Positions 1 through 11,662 of a DNA stretch of 64,000 nt are shown in pieces; the stretch's first letter is position 1, and each line of letters begins with the position of its first letter. Below the pieces are notes generated by a model, which did not search any database, had not been told where the DNA came from, and worked only from the letters and a program-made list of their open reading frames with translations. The DNA is taken from positions 62,001-126,000 of the forward strand of contig JAURVB010004732.1 of NCBI GenBank assembly GCA_033002965.1, read 5' to 3'. The DNA is from Piper betle. Taxonomy: Eukaryota > Streptophyta > Magnoliopsida > Piperales > Piperaceae. Position numbers and translations under genes: made by a program.

Positions 1-2190
1 TTTGCTGGAGAAGGTTCAGTGTATGCTGTCTAATGTTGGGTTGGCCAAAGAATTTTGGGTTGAGGCTTTGGTATATGCTTGTCACCTTATTAATCGTTTA
101 CCATTTATTGCTATTGGTAGTAAAACTCCATTGGAGAAATGGCCTGGAAAGCCTGCTACAGATTATAATTCCTTACATGTGTTTAGTTCCACTGCATATT
201 ACCATGTTAAGGAGTTAAAGCTGGATCTAAGAGCAAAGAAGGCAATATTTATGGGGATCACCTCTGGTGTGAAAGGCTGTCATCTTTGGTGTCTAGAAAC
301 AAAGAAAGTAATCTTCAGTAGGGATGCTACCTTTGATGAATCTACCATGTTGAGAAAGGTGACTTTTGAAAATATAAAGCAGACAGATGGTACTCCCAAA
401 CAGGTGGAGTTTGATGGCAACATAATTATCCCAGTAGATGCAGAAACTGATGATGACTCTCCTATGGTATAAGAAGAGTCAAATGAAGAAGAGGTTCAAA
501 CCCAAGAACCTCCACATCAATATGAATCAATTGCACAAAAGAAGGGAAAGAGAACCATTAGACAACCTGCCCACTATGCTGAAATGGTCTCTTCTTCTAC
601 ATTACCAATTGCAACTGATGATGTTCCTGCCACTTATAATGAAGCAGTTCAAAGTTTAAAACAAGAAAAGTGGAGGATTGCCATGAAGGAAGAAATGCAA
701 TCACTTCAAAAGAATTAGACATGAAAACTAGCTAGTCTTCCGAAGGAAAAGAAGGCAATTGGGTGCAAATGAGTATATGCAAAGAAAGATGGATTTTTTG
801 ACAAGGATAATATTTGCTATAAAGTAAAATTGGTGGCTAAAGGCTACGCTCAGACGGAGGGAGTTGATTGTAATGAAGTATTTTCTCCATTTGTAAAGCA
901 TTCTTCCATCAGAATTTTATTGACTTTGGTGGCACAGTTGGATTTGGAACTAGTTCAGATGGATGTAAAAATTGCATTTTTACATGGAGACTTGGGAGAG
1001 GAAATCTATATGTCTCAGCCACGTAGATTCAAAGTTGCTGGAAAAGGAAAGATGGTGTGCAAGTTGGACAAATCGCTATATGAATTAAAGCAATCTCTGA
1101 GGAAGTGGTACAAGCGATTTGACAAGTTCATGATAGGGCAAAAGTACTCAAAAAGCATATATGACCACTGTGTGTACTTACACAAGCTACAAGATGGATC
1201 TTATATATATCTTCTTCTTTATGTTGATGATATGCTGATAGCTTCCAGGAGTCAAACCGAAATTGAGAAGTTAAAGACTCAATTGAATAGGGAGTTTGAG
1301 ATGAAGGATCTTGGTGAAGCAAAAAGTTTCTCAGCATGGAGATATCCAGAGCAGGAAATTGGGGAGGCTTTGTTTATCTCAGAAAGAATATCTGAGGAAG
1401 GTACTAAAACGTTTTGGCATAAATGAGTAGTTAAAATCAGTTAGTACACCACTTGCTCCTCATTTCAAACTTAGTGCTTCCATGTCACCAAAGAATAATG
1501 CCGAACGAGAATATATGATAAAAGTACCATATGCAAGTGCTGTTGGTAGCTTGATGTATGCAATGGTATGTTTGAGGCCCGATATTTCACAGGTAGTTGG
1601 GGTTGTGAGTAGGTATTTGCATAATCCTGGAAAGGAGCATTGGCAAGCTATGAAATGAATTGTATGGTATATTCTGAATACCTTAGATGTTGGATTAGTA
1701 TTTCAACAGGATGATAAAGATGACCAATAGGTAGTTGGGTATTGTGATTCTGACTATGCTGGTGATTTGAACAAGCGACAATCAACTACTGGTTATGTGT
1801 TTGCTATTGCAAAAATACCAGTCAGTTGGAAGTCCACCTTATAGTCAACAGTGGCTTTGTCTACTACAGAGGCAGGGCATATGGCAATTACAGAGGCTGT
1901 AAAAGAGGCAATTTGGCCTCAAAGATTGCTTGGTGAACTGGGAATGGAATAAAAACATATCAAGGTGTATTGTGACAGTCACAATGCTATTCATTTAGCA
2001 AAGAATCAGGTTTACTATGCAAGGACGAAGCACATCGATGTTCATTATCATTTTGTACGAGAGATTTTAGAAGAAGGTGGAGTCATAATCTAGAAGATTC
2101 GGACCACTAAGAATCCTGTTGATATGCTGACAAAAGTGTTAACTATGGTCAAATTCAAACATTGTTTAAACTTGGTCAATATTGTTACAA
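1..2190 (+). pseudogene. Decayed Ty1/copia retrotransposon pol (integrase C-terminus, RT, RNase H)
   Basis: The domain order integrase, reverse transcriptase, RNase H is the copia order. Positions 2-472 read as the end of an integrase core plus the GKLD-like copia C-terminal region, with the tail motif VIFSRDATFDE. Positions 830-1426 read as the reverse transcriptase, with QMDVKIAFLHGDL and the catalytic YVDDML at about 1220-1237. RNase H follows in about 1735-2140, with DSDYAGD, SWKS, the near-canonical TEAGHMAITEA, and KHIDVHYHFVREIL. The element cannot make a polyprotein. TAA stops it at 470, the integrase-RT linker has further stops, there is a frameshift near 1330 just after LGEAK, and several in-frame stops interrupt RNase H. 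The gag, protease and 5' LTR lie outside the window. In life this would copy and integrate element RNA; here it is a relic. Confidence 0.93.
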
Positions 2191-2255
2191 ATTGAAAGAT
2201 GGAGTTCGTAGACACTACTTACAGTTGGATTTTTGAGAGAATTATATGAAATTTT

Positions 2256-2790
2256 GTCAAGGTGGAGAATTATTGTATGTTGCCAAAATGTACAAGTCCC
2301 ACCTCGGAAATTTAGATGATATGGGAGGAGTCCTTTTAGGACTCCTCCCCCTTTAGTTCATCTATCCCAAAATTCCCTTCTCTTCTTTCATTAGAAATTT
2401 GTTTCTTCTCTCCTTTTATAATATTTCTTTGATTAGTGAAATATTATTTTAGTAGTGTCCGAGGATGTAGGTATAATTGGTTGAACCTCGTTAAATTCTG
2501 GTATTTTTTGTGTTTATTTAATAACTATTATCGGGTATAGTTGTTATTAATTATTGTGTTATTAAAATTACTTGTCTAGATAAAATTCTGTTTAGGAGTT
2601 GGTTTTTAAGCGAACTAGTGTGTCTCGCCACACTTTCCTGAGAATTTTATCTTGGGGTGATTTTTAGTACAATCGTTTTCACGCTGGTCATCTAGATAGG
2701 GGTGATTTTTAGTACAATCGTTTTCACACTAATCATCTAGATAACAGTTCTCAAAGTGAACTGAAAACTTGTTATCTTTAGTGGAAATTA
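2256..2790 (+). repeat. Polypurine tract and probable 3' LTR of the copia element
   Basis: The purine-rich AAGGTGGAGAAT (2259-2270) follows the RNase H end, as in many copia elements. The LTR then probably starts at the TGTATG at 2274. A CCCACCTCGG motif near 2298 resembles the start of many plant copia LTRs. The 3' boundary is not clear, because I cannot see the 5' LTR to compare; the sequence changes character by about 2790. A 45-bp near-tandem duplication (about 2656-2743) sits near the presumed end. Confidence 0.55.
2656..2743. repeat. Two-copy tandem duplication, unit about 45 bp
   Basis: The string GGTGATTTTTAGTACAATCG occurs twice in direct succession, each time followed by a TTTTCAC...CATCTAGATA block. 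The two copies differ at only a few bases. The duplication lies at the 3' side of the copia LTR. Confidence 0.8.
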
Positions 2791-2899
2791 ACCCCGCTAT
2801 GCACAACAATAATTAGAATGTTCATCTTCCTTAATGGTTTCAACTATCCAGTACTCTTTCAGAGCCACTATGAGCTTTTCAAAATTAGAAGGTCCATCC

Positions 2900-4430
2900 T
2901 CATTATCCTTATGAAAGTTCATTGGAGTTAATCCAAGGATGGATCCACTTCTTATTCTTGGAGGAAGCGTAAAAGCTCTTCTAGGCCATTTCTCCCAGCC
3001 CCCACCAGCAACATCATTTTGATTGTTCATTTGTGGTAGTGGAGTTATACATGTCTTCATTATCTTGTACCTTTTCAAATTCAGAACATTTTGATGCCCA
3101 AGATGAGTAAGCGCACCAAGTTGTCACATAAATAATATGCTAGCTAGTTGTACATTTTCCTAACATGTAACGTTATCATGCTGCATCTGGAAGTTCTTCC
3201 TTGCAAATGTGGTTGTGTTATGCATCTTTTGGTCTCTCATACAATCGATATGATTGATGGGTTTTTCTCATATTGCTAGATTATCCTTCTCAATTACTTT
3301 TCTCCAGCGCAGGCGCCTGGCTATCTCCTCTATTACATCTTGTTCACGTTTAAGGTCTTCTTTAGATCTCTCCCACACTCTCCAGTGTTCCTTCCACATT
3401 ATGGGTGGGACCAGAAAGGACCCAGTACCTCCAGGTCTCAAAACCCCGTCTACCTCAATTAGATAGTCCATCTACAGGTAATAATGTATGTTGAAACAAA
3501 TCAAAGTTGTAAATTATGAGCAAGTACTGATTGCTGAATTTATAATAGATATAAACACTGGTAAAAATTGTATATGAAGAGACTGGAATCAATATATATA
3601 TTGACTCACCATACTTGTACCAAGGAATCAAGCAGCGAAAACAATGGGCCATATCAAAAGCTCTTGCAGGATAAGGCAATTTTTGTGATGCCATGACTCC
3701 TACCATGGCTGGAATTCTCTCTCTAAAGCAAATTGGACTTGAGCTTCGTGGGAGTCCCTTGGAGCAAAAGACATTGCTAATATGTTTCTCTTCAACGGAT
3801 AAGCACCCCAGCTTGCCACCTACAAGAATTAGTAACTAAACAGAAAGATGCTATTTCGTGGCATGGCAAAAAAATCGTGGTCTCATGAAAATATTTCAGA
3901 ATTTTTACTCCACATCCTGTGTCAAGCGCAATTCTGATCTCTCCAGTATGCAAAAGGATGAGCTCATTGATGTCATCAATGCATGCATCTGCTCCATGGG
4001 GGAACATGGTCCCTCCACCAGGGAATATGAACTTATCACCATCAACTTGAACCCAATTCTTCACAGCTTTCATCACAGTGAGCTTTTTGTGAGGGATGTT
4101 GTCATACCAGGCATAGTCCCCACTGAGTGGCCAATTGAACGGTTTCTTGTATTTTGGAGGAGCAGGAATTAGGAAGAGAAGAAGCTCCTCCTTTTCAGGG
4201 CAGTGCCTCTCTCTGTAAACATCATGTCCCTGGGGAACCTCCTTCCTCTTTTATTGTCATGACAAGGAGTGTATTCACTGTATTTCTTGCTGCAAGGTAG
4301 GGACCTTTGCGGCTTGCCAATTATATCATTTATAGTTACTTGATGGTGTGATTCAAATTCAAGGGAGTTTGAAAGAGAAGGAGAAGAAGAAGAAGGTGGT
4401 GGTGGTGGTGAAGTAGAGCCTGCTTCCATG
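2900..4430 (-). pseudogene. PMT-family (DUF248) SAM-dependent methyltransferase pseudogene
   Basis: Read from 4429 downward, the pieces match the plant PMT/QUA2-type Golgi methyltransferase family in order. They are KYSEYTPC and the GRRFPRDMM block; KKPFNWPLSGDYAWYDN; NWVQVDGDKFIFPGGGTMFP; the SAM-binding motif [54 protein letters not shown]; and a late CITPLPQ...EKWPRRAF block near 2950-3060. Two introns are recognisable at about 3820-3908 (GT donor at 3908, AG acceptor at 3820) and about 3472-3609. Damage includes single-base frameshifts near 4218 and near 3716, a Trp-to-TGA change just before KPINHID near 3267, sequence missing after the EKWPRRAF block, and no visible N-terminal membrane anchor. 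Intact relatives run to roughly 600 residues; this covers about half. Family assignment is firm; the subgroup is not. Confidence 0.88.
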
Positions 4431-4878
4431 TTGGGTCTGATACATTTCAGAACGATTCATTGTTGTAATAGAAGAAATTAGCCAAAAACCAGAAGATAAG
4501 CAACAAGACAGGCCACCGATGGATATTTGCACAGCAGGCGTTTCTGAATTGATTCTGGGCATTTAGGTCTGAATGATAACTTGAACTCCCGGCCCATTGA
4601 GTCTGTCCATAGAATGTAAAGAGAAGTACAAAATCATGATTTCAGTCTGTTATAAGTTGCAAACTATGTTCCTTTTACTAGCCAATTGAACAGAAACCAA
4701 AAAAATATTCAAAAAAGAAAAATGATTCTTAACCAGGACCAAGTTTCTCCGCATCTATCCCAAGCATGCATGAGGTCAGCTTCTTTTAAGCTAGGAGAAG
4801 AGTGGGACGCATTAGCTACTCATTTATCAGGATAAAAATGGTTGGTGCTGTACCAATTCATGGTTCACCAAAACTGAC

Positions 4879-5154
4879 TCAGAGCATCAGACACAGCACA
4901 TGGAAGAAGATAAGAAATGAACAAAGAGCGGTAAAAACCAGAGCAAAAAGAGCATGAACATCTTGGATGGACAACAAAGCACCATGATCATGTTTCATAA
5001 ACTTAGAAAGGTTTGCAGGAAAACCATACTTATCTGGATGGATTGAGAACTTAAAGCTTGAACCAACTGATGAACCTTCTCTTCTTTCCAAGTTGTCAGG
5101 ACTAGAAATTGAAATTTTATGATAAAAATTAAAAACTAGTATGTAAGATTTCAA
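4879..5154 (-). other. Unidentified coding-like ORF with hydrophobic C-terminus
   Basis: This is a 91-codon open frame. Its composition looks like real protein: an acidic/serine stretch (SSPDNLERREGSSVGSS), then a mixed segment, then a strongly hydrophobic C-terminal helix (residues about 67-91). It could be the last exon of a membrane protein whose other exons are lost. I do not recognise the family. It lies on the same strand as the PMT pseudogene and about 450 bp 5' of it, but I see no link. The ORF could also be chance. Confidence 0.3.
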
Positions 5155-6782
5155 TCATAATAAACCAGTGTCGATGTTTCTCTGCTCATCAGATAGAAGC
5201 AAATTAAATTACATAGTGACCAGGTTTATATTAAAGATTATGCTATGAAACCATGTCTGAAGTCAGCATTACTGTCGGGGAAGATAAACAAAATATATGC
5301 CATGTTCTCGTGACCCAAATCCCTATACGGTTCGGTTCTTAAACCAAGGAATTTTTAATTGCGAACGTTTGATCCTTACCATATTGTCTACCAGAAATTT
5401 GTTACTTAATTGGGTCGATTTTTAAACAAAATATATAATAAATTTAGGTCATGTCATTGTCCCATGAGTTTTATACCAGCCTCTGATTTCTTTACCCTTT
5501 ACCTAAATTGATAGCAAAATTAGAATGAAACCTTTCATTTCAACCGCTAATGCCCATTTTTTAAAGAGAATCCTTAAAGAGAGGCTTTTTTAAAAAAATT
5601 TAAAATTTTAATTTTGGACAAAACTAAGATATGTTAAGAACAAACAACAGAGGTTTTTTAGGTTGTAGCACATAACGTGTTTTGCTAATACAATTACTGT
5701 CATCTCAAATTCAAAGAAATAAAAATAGCTTGAAAGTTCATGGTTCGGGTAAGAATATGACGTGTTATTGAGGAAAAAAGAAGATGTTTTATTGAGTAGG
5801 AAATTATTTTGTAGATGACCAAACAAAAATATATGTGATAGTTACATTCGTCGGTAATTACCTTCGACCAACAACTAAATTTTTAAGATATTTTCAATGG
5901 TTAGAGAGTTTTTATTTTTATCAGAGACCCAAGCTTGAATGTAACAAGTTGATTGAGCTCAGAGGCTCAAGCATAATTTTTAAACTTCTTTCACTCTAAA
6001 ACTTTCCAGAGAGTCGACTCGACTTCATGGCCGCCAAATCAAACTTCATAAATGTCTCAATAACAAATGATTTTATAATTAATTTCTTGAGTCAAAAAAT
6101 AAAAGTTGCCAAAATAAATATGTTTATTTTAAATTATCTCAATCTATAATTTTAAGTTATACAAATCATATATTATCTATTTCAAATGTTTTAGGAGTAA
6201 TATATATTAATTTTATACAATTTTTATTTATCTAATTGATATTTAGTATAATTGACTCCAAGTGGTATGGAAGTCGACTCCAAGATGTCAAGGCTAAGTT
6301 CGAGTCTGGAAATTTTAAACTAACAAACTATGGGCTCAAACATTAAAACATAAGCATAAGTCTAGCTATCCAAAATTTTTTCAGTCTTGATGAATTGAGC
6401 TCAGCTTGATTGTTTACTGCTCTATCTCTCTCTCTATATATATACATTACATATATTTAACTTCAAATTTGCAAAAGCATCTTTTATAAACAATTGTAAG
6501 AGAGTGTGTGTTGATAATGATGCAAGTAGCTGATAAGTTTAAGTAGTCGTTTATTGTAGCCAAGGAAGATGATTTTAAGTGTCATTGCCCATAGATTGTT
6601 GTGTTGTTTCGATGGCAATTTGTCACACTTTGACATGTTTCCTTCTGAAAAATGTTGAGGATGGAATTGCATCATGCTTGGTCGATTGGTCGACGTTGAT
6701 AAGATATATATCAAAAGAGGGAAGGCAAATTGTGGTGTAGAACCTCCTATGTAAGATTCAGAAAATATCATTCTAAGATGCT
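5155..6782. other. AT-rich intergenic DNA with an old DNA-transposon relic
   Basis: No gene is visible. About 5925-6415 repeatedly carries GAGCTC/GTCGACTC-type words at both edges around an AT-rich core. That pattern fits an old non-autonomous DNA element, but I found no clean inverted repeat or TSD. A CT/TA microsatellite runs at about 6421-6446. Confidence 0.4.
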
Positions 6783-6790
6783 TACATAAC

Positions 6791-7957
6791 CATAGTTGCA
6801 TAAATCAGAATCGAAATCTAAATCGATTTTCGAGGGAGTCGGAGTCGAAGTCGGAGTCAGAATCGAATCGGTCTAAATCGGCCAGGAATCGGTTTAGTTG
6901 AATCGATCCAAATTGGTCATATACAAAAATTTGACAACTCATAACATAAATACCCGAAATACATAATTATATAATTTTTGAATATAAATACACATATTTA
7001 TAATTTAATACAAGTATAAAAGAGCATCACAATTTATCATCACAATACCTCAATGTCATAAATATAACATTTAATATATCATCATTTGTGTTGTATTAAA
7101 TAATAACAACAAAATATTAATATAAGTCCAAAAATAAATGTTCAGCACAATTTTACATAGTGATTATTACTAAATCATCTAATTCATCATCTGAAGCATC
7201 TTCGGAGCTGGGGTGAATTCTTTCAACTTTGTGAAGCACAGCCAAAAAATTTGTGAAGCATAGCCAATAATTTACAGATTTAATTTAAAAAAAATCCAAC
7301 TTTACACGAATCGGTCGGAGCTGAAGTCGGAGGGCGCAGTCTCGCGGCCACTATGCTGTCGACCGGCCACACGTCGGAGGTGCGGCGGCTGAATCGGTCC
7401 GGCCACATGTCGGCGGCGATGTTGCGAGGGCGGAGGCGAGGTTAGCAGCCCGGTCTGAGTTGAGGCCGGAGTCGGGGACGCACGGCGGAGGGCGGAAACG
7501 CGGCGGCAGAGGGCGGACGCGCGGCGGCGCGATTCGTGCAACAGCGCTCTCCCGTTCACAGGGCCGAATCGGTCCGGCCACACGTCGGCGGCGACGTTGC
7601 GAGGGCGGAGGCGAGGTCGGCAGCCCGGTCGGAGTTGAGGCCGGAGTCGGGGACGCACGACGGAGGGCGGAATGCGCGGCGGCGAGAGGGCGGACGCTCA
7701 GCGGGTTAACGTTAGGTTTTTAAAATCAAAATTCCAATTTTACCCATGCTTAAATAATTTAATAAATATCATACCTAGGGTATTTTGATAATTTATCCAA
7801 AAAACCGATTCTTTCCGATTTACCCCGATTCCGAATCGGAGTTAACTCGGTCGGAATCAGGGTAAATCGGCCGAGCTGGGGACTGATTCGGCCCTAAAAT
7901 CGGATCGGCCCGCTGCCAATCCAATTTAAATAGAATCGGCCGATTCGTGCAACAGTG
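6791..7957 (-). mobile_element. Non-autonomous hAT-type transposon with 8-bp TSD
   Basis: The left end (CATAGTTGCATAAATCAG, 6791) and the reverse complement of the right end (CACTGTTGCACGAATCGG, ending 7957) form an imperfect terminal inverted repeat. They are flanked by the 8-bp direct repeats TACATAAC (6783-6790) and TACATGAC (7958-7965), one mismatch apart. An 8-bp TSD is the hAT signature. Subterminal regions are crowded with AATCGG words. A short minus-strand stretch near 7160-7240 reads SSEDASDDELDDL then a stop, like the acidic tail of plant hAT transposases, so the element is probably a deletion derivative. The interior has a GC-rich tandem duplication. Confidence 0.8.
7391..7715. repeat. 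GC-rich tandem duplication, period 175 bp, inside the hAT element
   Basis: The block starting GAATCGGTCCGGCCACA at 7391 recurs at 7566 with a few substitutions and runs to about 7715. The end of the first copy carries GATTCGTGCAACAG (7531-7544), which matches the element's own right terminus. Several long open frames here (for example on the minus strand over 7302-7658) are GC-rich artefacts with no recognisable domain. Confidence 0.85.
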
Positions 7958-7965
7958 TACATGAC

Positions 7966-10900
7966 TACAAAATCACAAATATATGGAGACGAGTTTGTTG
8001 GTTTATATATTTATTTGGTACCAAAAACCACACTATAAAACATGATCATCATATAGCTGCCAAGACTCGAGAGTGGCTTATAACAATGGACGTCCAAAGT
8101 GAAGTATGGTGCTAGCTTGCCTTGTATTGACGTTAATATGGCATCATCATCACATAAATAAAAACAAAGTTCCTGATATTATTACATGTTTCAAATTTTA
8201 CAATTCATGAAAATTGCAAGGCCCACAATCTAGTTGGCCCATTAAAAATAGCTTACAAGCGTTAAAGCCCACTGTCGATTATGTCATGGGCCACTTCTTA
8301 TATACAAAAGGGCCAGCTCACACTCAAAATGGATACTAAAGAATGCCGCCGTCGCTTGATACACGGACCACACCTCTTCCAAAACTTCCTCCTTTGAAGC
8401 TTTTAACTACGTTAATAAAAATATTTTTTAATAAAATATCCATTAATTTTTTTCCAAATTTATTTTCATAATGAAGGATTGACTGGAGCTGGCAGAAATT
8501 TGTTTACAATAAATTATAACTATGCACAGCTTCCCATTTTCCGGCTTTACATACGTATATAACTATCTATGCATATTATACATAGCTATATTGTATAATA
8601 TACACCGCGCTGGGGTAATTGAATTACATATATGTTTTCCCCCTTCTATCTTCTTATATTCGCATACAAAGAAATGAGTTAAAGAGAACTGCCGCATGTT
8701 CCGGCGGTTCTTATATTTATATAAAATTTTTTGGAACAAACCCGTTCAGTTTATTGTTAATAATTAATGCAATCATATAAACAAACTATAAGAAAGAGGT
8801 GAGAGGCGGAGACTAAAAAAATGCAGAGACAAATCTCTTGGGATCGCCAAAATATTAAAGGTGACACAACCATATACTAGTCTGGCACAAATGTGGTATC
8901 CATGTCTTCCTCTTGAGGTTATTCTGCAACGGCATGTGATATACCATTAACGATCATGTGCAAGCTCCATGTGATATGTGCCATTCTTTTATGACTTCCA
9001 ACTTGCTCTTGTGCCATGGCATAGGCATAAAACATACTTGGGATTAATTTGGGAAATGACCCTTCTTTTTTTGACAGAAATAAAGGTATCTACATGTTAT
9101 AAATTTGAGTAGGAGGTCACCATGTTAGCTGCAGGCATTAAGAAACTGATGCAAACAGAAGGGGATATCTCTATGATGGTCACGGTCACCATTAGTATGT
9201 TATTATCTTATCAAATAGTTGTTTGATTTGGACCATTAACCCAATGTGATGCCGTCGGAGTATTGGTTAGAAAGTTTATTCAAAGCCCAACTACGTATCT
9301 ACTCGTAGATCGAACTTTGCTGATCAGTTGGCTTCGTAAGTTGGTTAATTTTATGTATTGTGCTCATCACTTAACGGAACGGGTTAGTATACCTATTTAA
9401 CGTTATAGATCTTCGTAACTGATTTAAGTAATAAAAACATTGAATATTATATGTAAATGATCTAAAGCAAAGGAGATCATAGTAGTCAGGTTCGGTACAG
9501 AGTATTCTCATCTGTACACATTGAATATATAGGAAAAAGATCGAATGGATATTATTCTAGAGACAGGTTCATAATGGATGAACCAAAGTCATCAACAAAA
9601 TAAATCTCTCACCAGCTAACTCTTATTTTCAAGTCTTTCCATTTATCCAGATTAAAAATGAAATAACACCTTTTTTAAAAAAATAACATATTATACGCTC
9701 ACTTTTTTTTACAAAAAACACAACTGGTCAATTATTATTATATATATAACCGGGTTTACCCGAGTCGTTAGAGTAACCATATTATTGGTAAACATGTTGA
9801 CTGACTAACGCAGGCCATTAAATTGAAAAGGCCACATTTTAAGAAGTTATGTTCTCACTTACGATGGGGTTAATGTACAATCTCACTACCAAACAAACAG
9901 AGTATCACTTCAAACTACATGTTTCTCGGAAAAGCCCTTATCACATAAAATATATCTCTCCCCATCAATACAATTTTTTTTGTCTCTGAGGTCTTGTTTT
10001 CTTTAACCCTAACTCAAGTCGAGTTAGGGGACGATCAATTCCTAATCCAAGTAACAAATTGGAGGCAGAGTCCCTTTCTTATTAGTTTGGTTTACTTCAC
10101 ATCAGGAGACACCATATGTGTATATGAATGTTTGAAACCAACAGCCAATCGCATTGGGCCTCTTGCGTGTTGGCCTCTCACGGTGCACTGCTCCACTCAT
10201 GCAACAACGGTCATGGTTACGTCTAGTACACTGCATCTCATTATTTAATTAACTTGTTTAATTAGTTAATGCTTGAAAACCTCGGAAAAACATGAAATAT
10301 AAAAATGTATATTTCGACCGTATTTGCTACAGGAGATATCCTCTAAATAAAATACATAATACTATGTAAAGTTGCGGGTATTACAACTAAAGGGTCACGT
10401 TAAAAGAGCAAACTGGGAGGTATTTTCGCTTACTCAAATCAAATCAATTTGATCCAACTTCGGGTTAAGTTTGGTTGAACAAAACTTAACATGAATAGAA
10501 GTCAAGTTAAATTCTACGCAACTTGAAGGAATTCATAATTCATCAAATCTCCTCAAGTAGGAATCTCAATATTAATCATATCTTGTTCATATTATATAAA
10601 CAACGAAATAACTTGTATTATGACATTCATAATAATAATAATAATAATAATCTAGACCTAAAATTCACAAAAAAAATTAGTTACTTTATTTTTTAGCTAA
10701 ATATTTGCAACCTAGATATCAATACGGCAGGATACTAAATAGCCAGCGGCCTAAACATGAATATTTCATCGTGTGTACGTACTATTTTCGTATTGGCAAA
10801 CGACAATACGGTTCGAGCTTCATGGGCAGATCACCTGGCACCATATTTCTTAAGTAAATGGAATCTTATACGTGTACTAAATAAGTGTACCTAATTGGTG

Positions 10901-11330
10901 TGTTGGCATATATTAGGGTTTAACTTGTGAGATTAGCGTAATGATATATTAAGTTCCCTATTCATTGCGTGCAGCATTTCAAGGATTAGGTGTCCCATTC
11001 AACTTTTCGTGTGACACCTTAATTTGGGAAGATGATTAGTTCAAACTTGTAAGTTACTCTCATTCACATGACTTCCTTGGATTACCCTAGTTTAGTGCTT
11101 TGCTTTACAGATTAATTGATCATTACACGAAAAGTCATTATTTAAATATAGTAGGGTAGCTTTACAAAAGAAATAGGTGTAAGACTTTATTTAAAAATGG
11201 TATAGTACATTGTCACTTTCACCGCGAAATATGTTGTTCTAACCATGGTTGGTGCTCAAAATTAATTTTAATCCTTATATATATATATATACATTCATGC
11301 TTAGTTTAAGGTTGATCATTTTATGTAAAA
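7966..11330. other. Intergenic, AT-rich, no gene seen
   Basis: No coding signature on either strand. The ORF at 9994-10248 has no recognisable motif. An (AAT)n-type microsatellite sits at about 10628-10652. Confidence 0.6.
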
Positions 11331-11333
11331 CCC

Positions 11334-11662
11334 TCACCGGAAAAATGACTCATTTGTTATGGACAATATAAAATCTTCGAAATAATTAAATAGTATCGGT
11401 GAGGCAATAGGGAACGAGGAGCCAAGATGGCCGGAGAGGTAGTTGAAGTGGCACTCAAGGTGGGAATTAGGGCCGATGGCTGTGGGGTGGTGGGGCAAGG
11501 CCGTGGTGGGCAAGGACATAGGAGAGGCAATATGATGGCCAAGACGAGGCAGTGCAACAGGGAGCACGGGGGGCATCGCACAGCCGTTCAGCAGTTACAA
11601 AGCCCATACCAATTTTATTAATGGCTATAGCCGTGGCAAAAAAAAGTGAATTTTTTCACTAG
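11334..11662. mobile_element. Short CACTA-like non-autonomous element (candidate)
   Basis: The right end AATTTTTTCACTAGTG (11647-11662) resembles the inverted end of a CACTA element. The left side CTCACCGGAAAAATG (near 11333) is a degraded counterpart. The interior is a GC-rich patch in an AT-rich neighbourhood. No convincing 3-bp TSD is seen, so this is tentative. Confidence 0.4.

Noticed and set aside
7302..7723. Arg/Pro-rich ORFs on both strands
   Set aside because: They lie in the GC-rich tandem duplication of the hAT element. Overlapping frames on both strands are equally open and no domain is present.
9994..10248. 84-codon ORF
   Set aside because: No domain, no homologue-like motifs, and no splice context.
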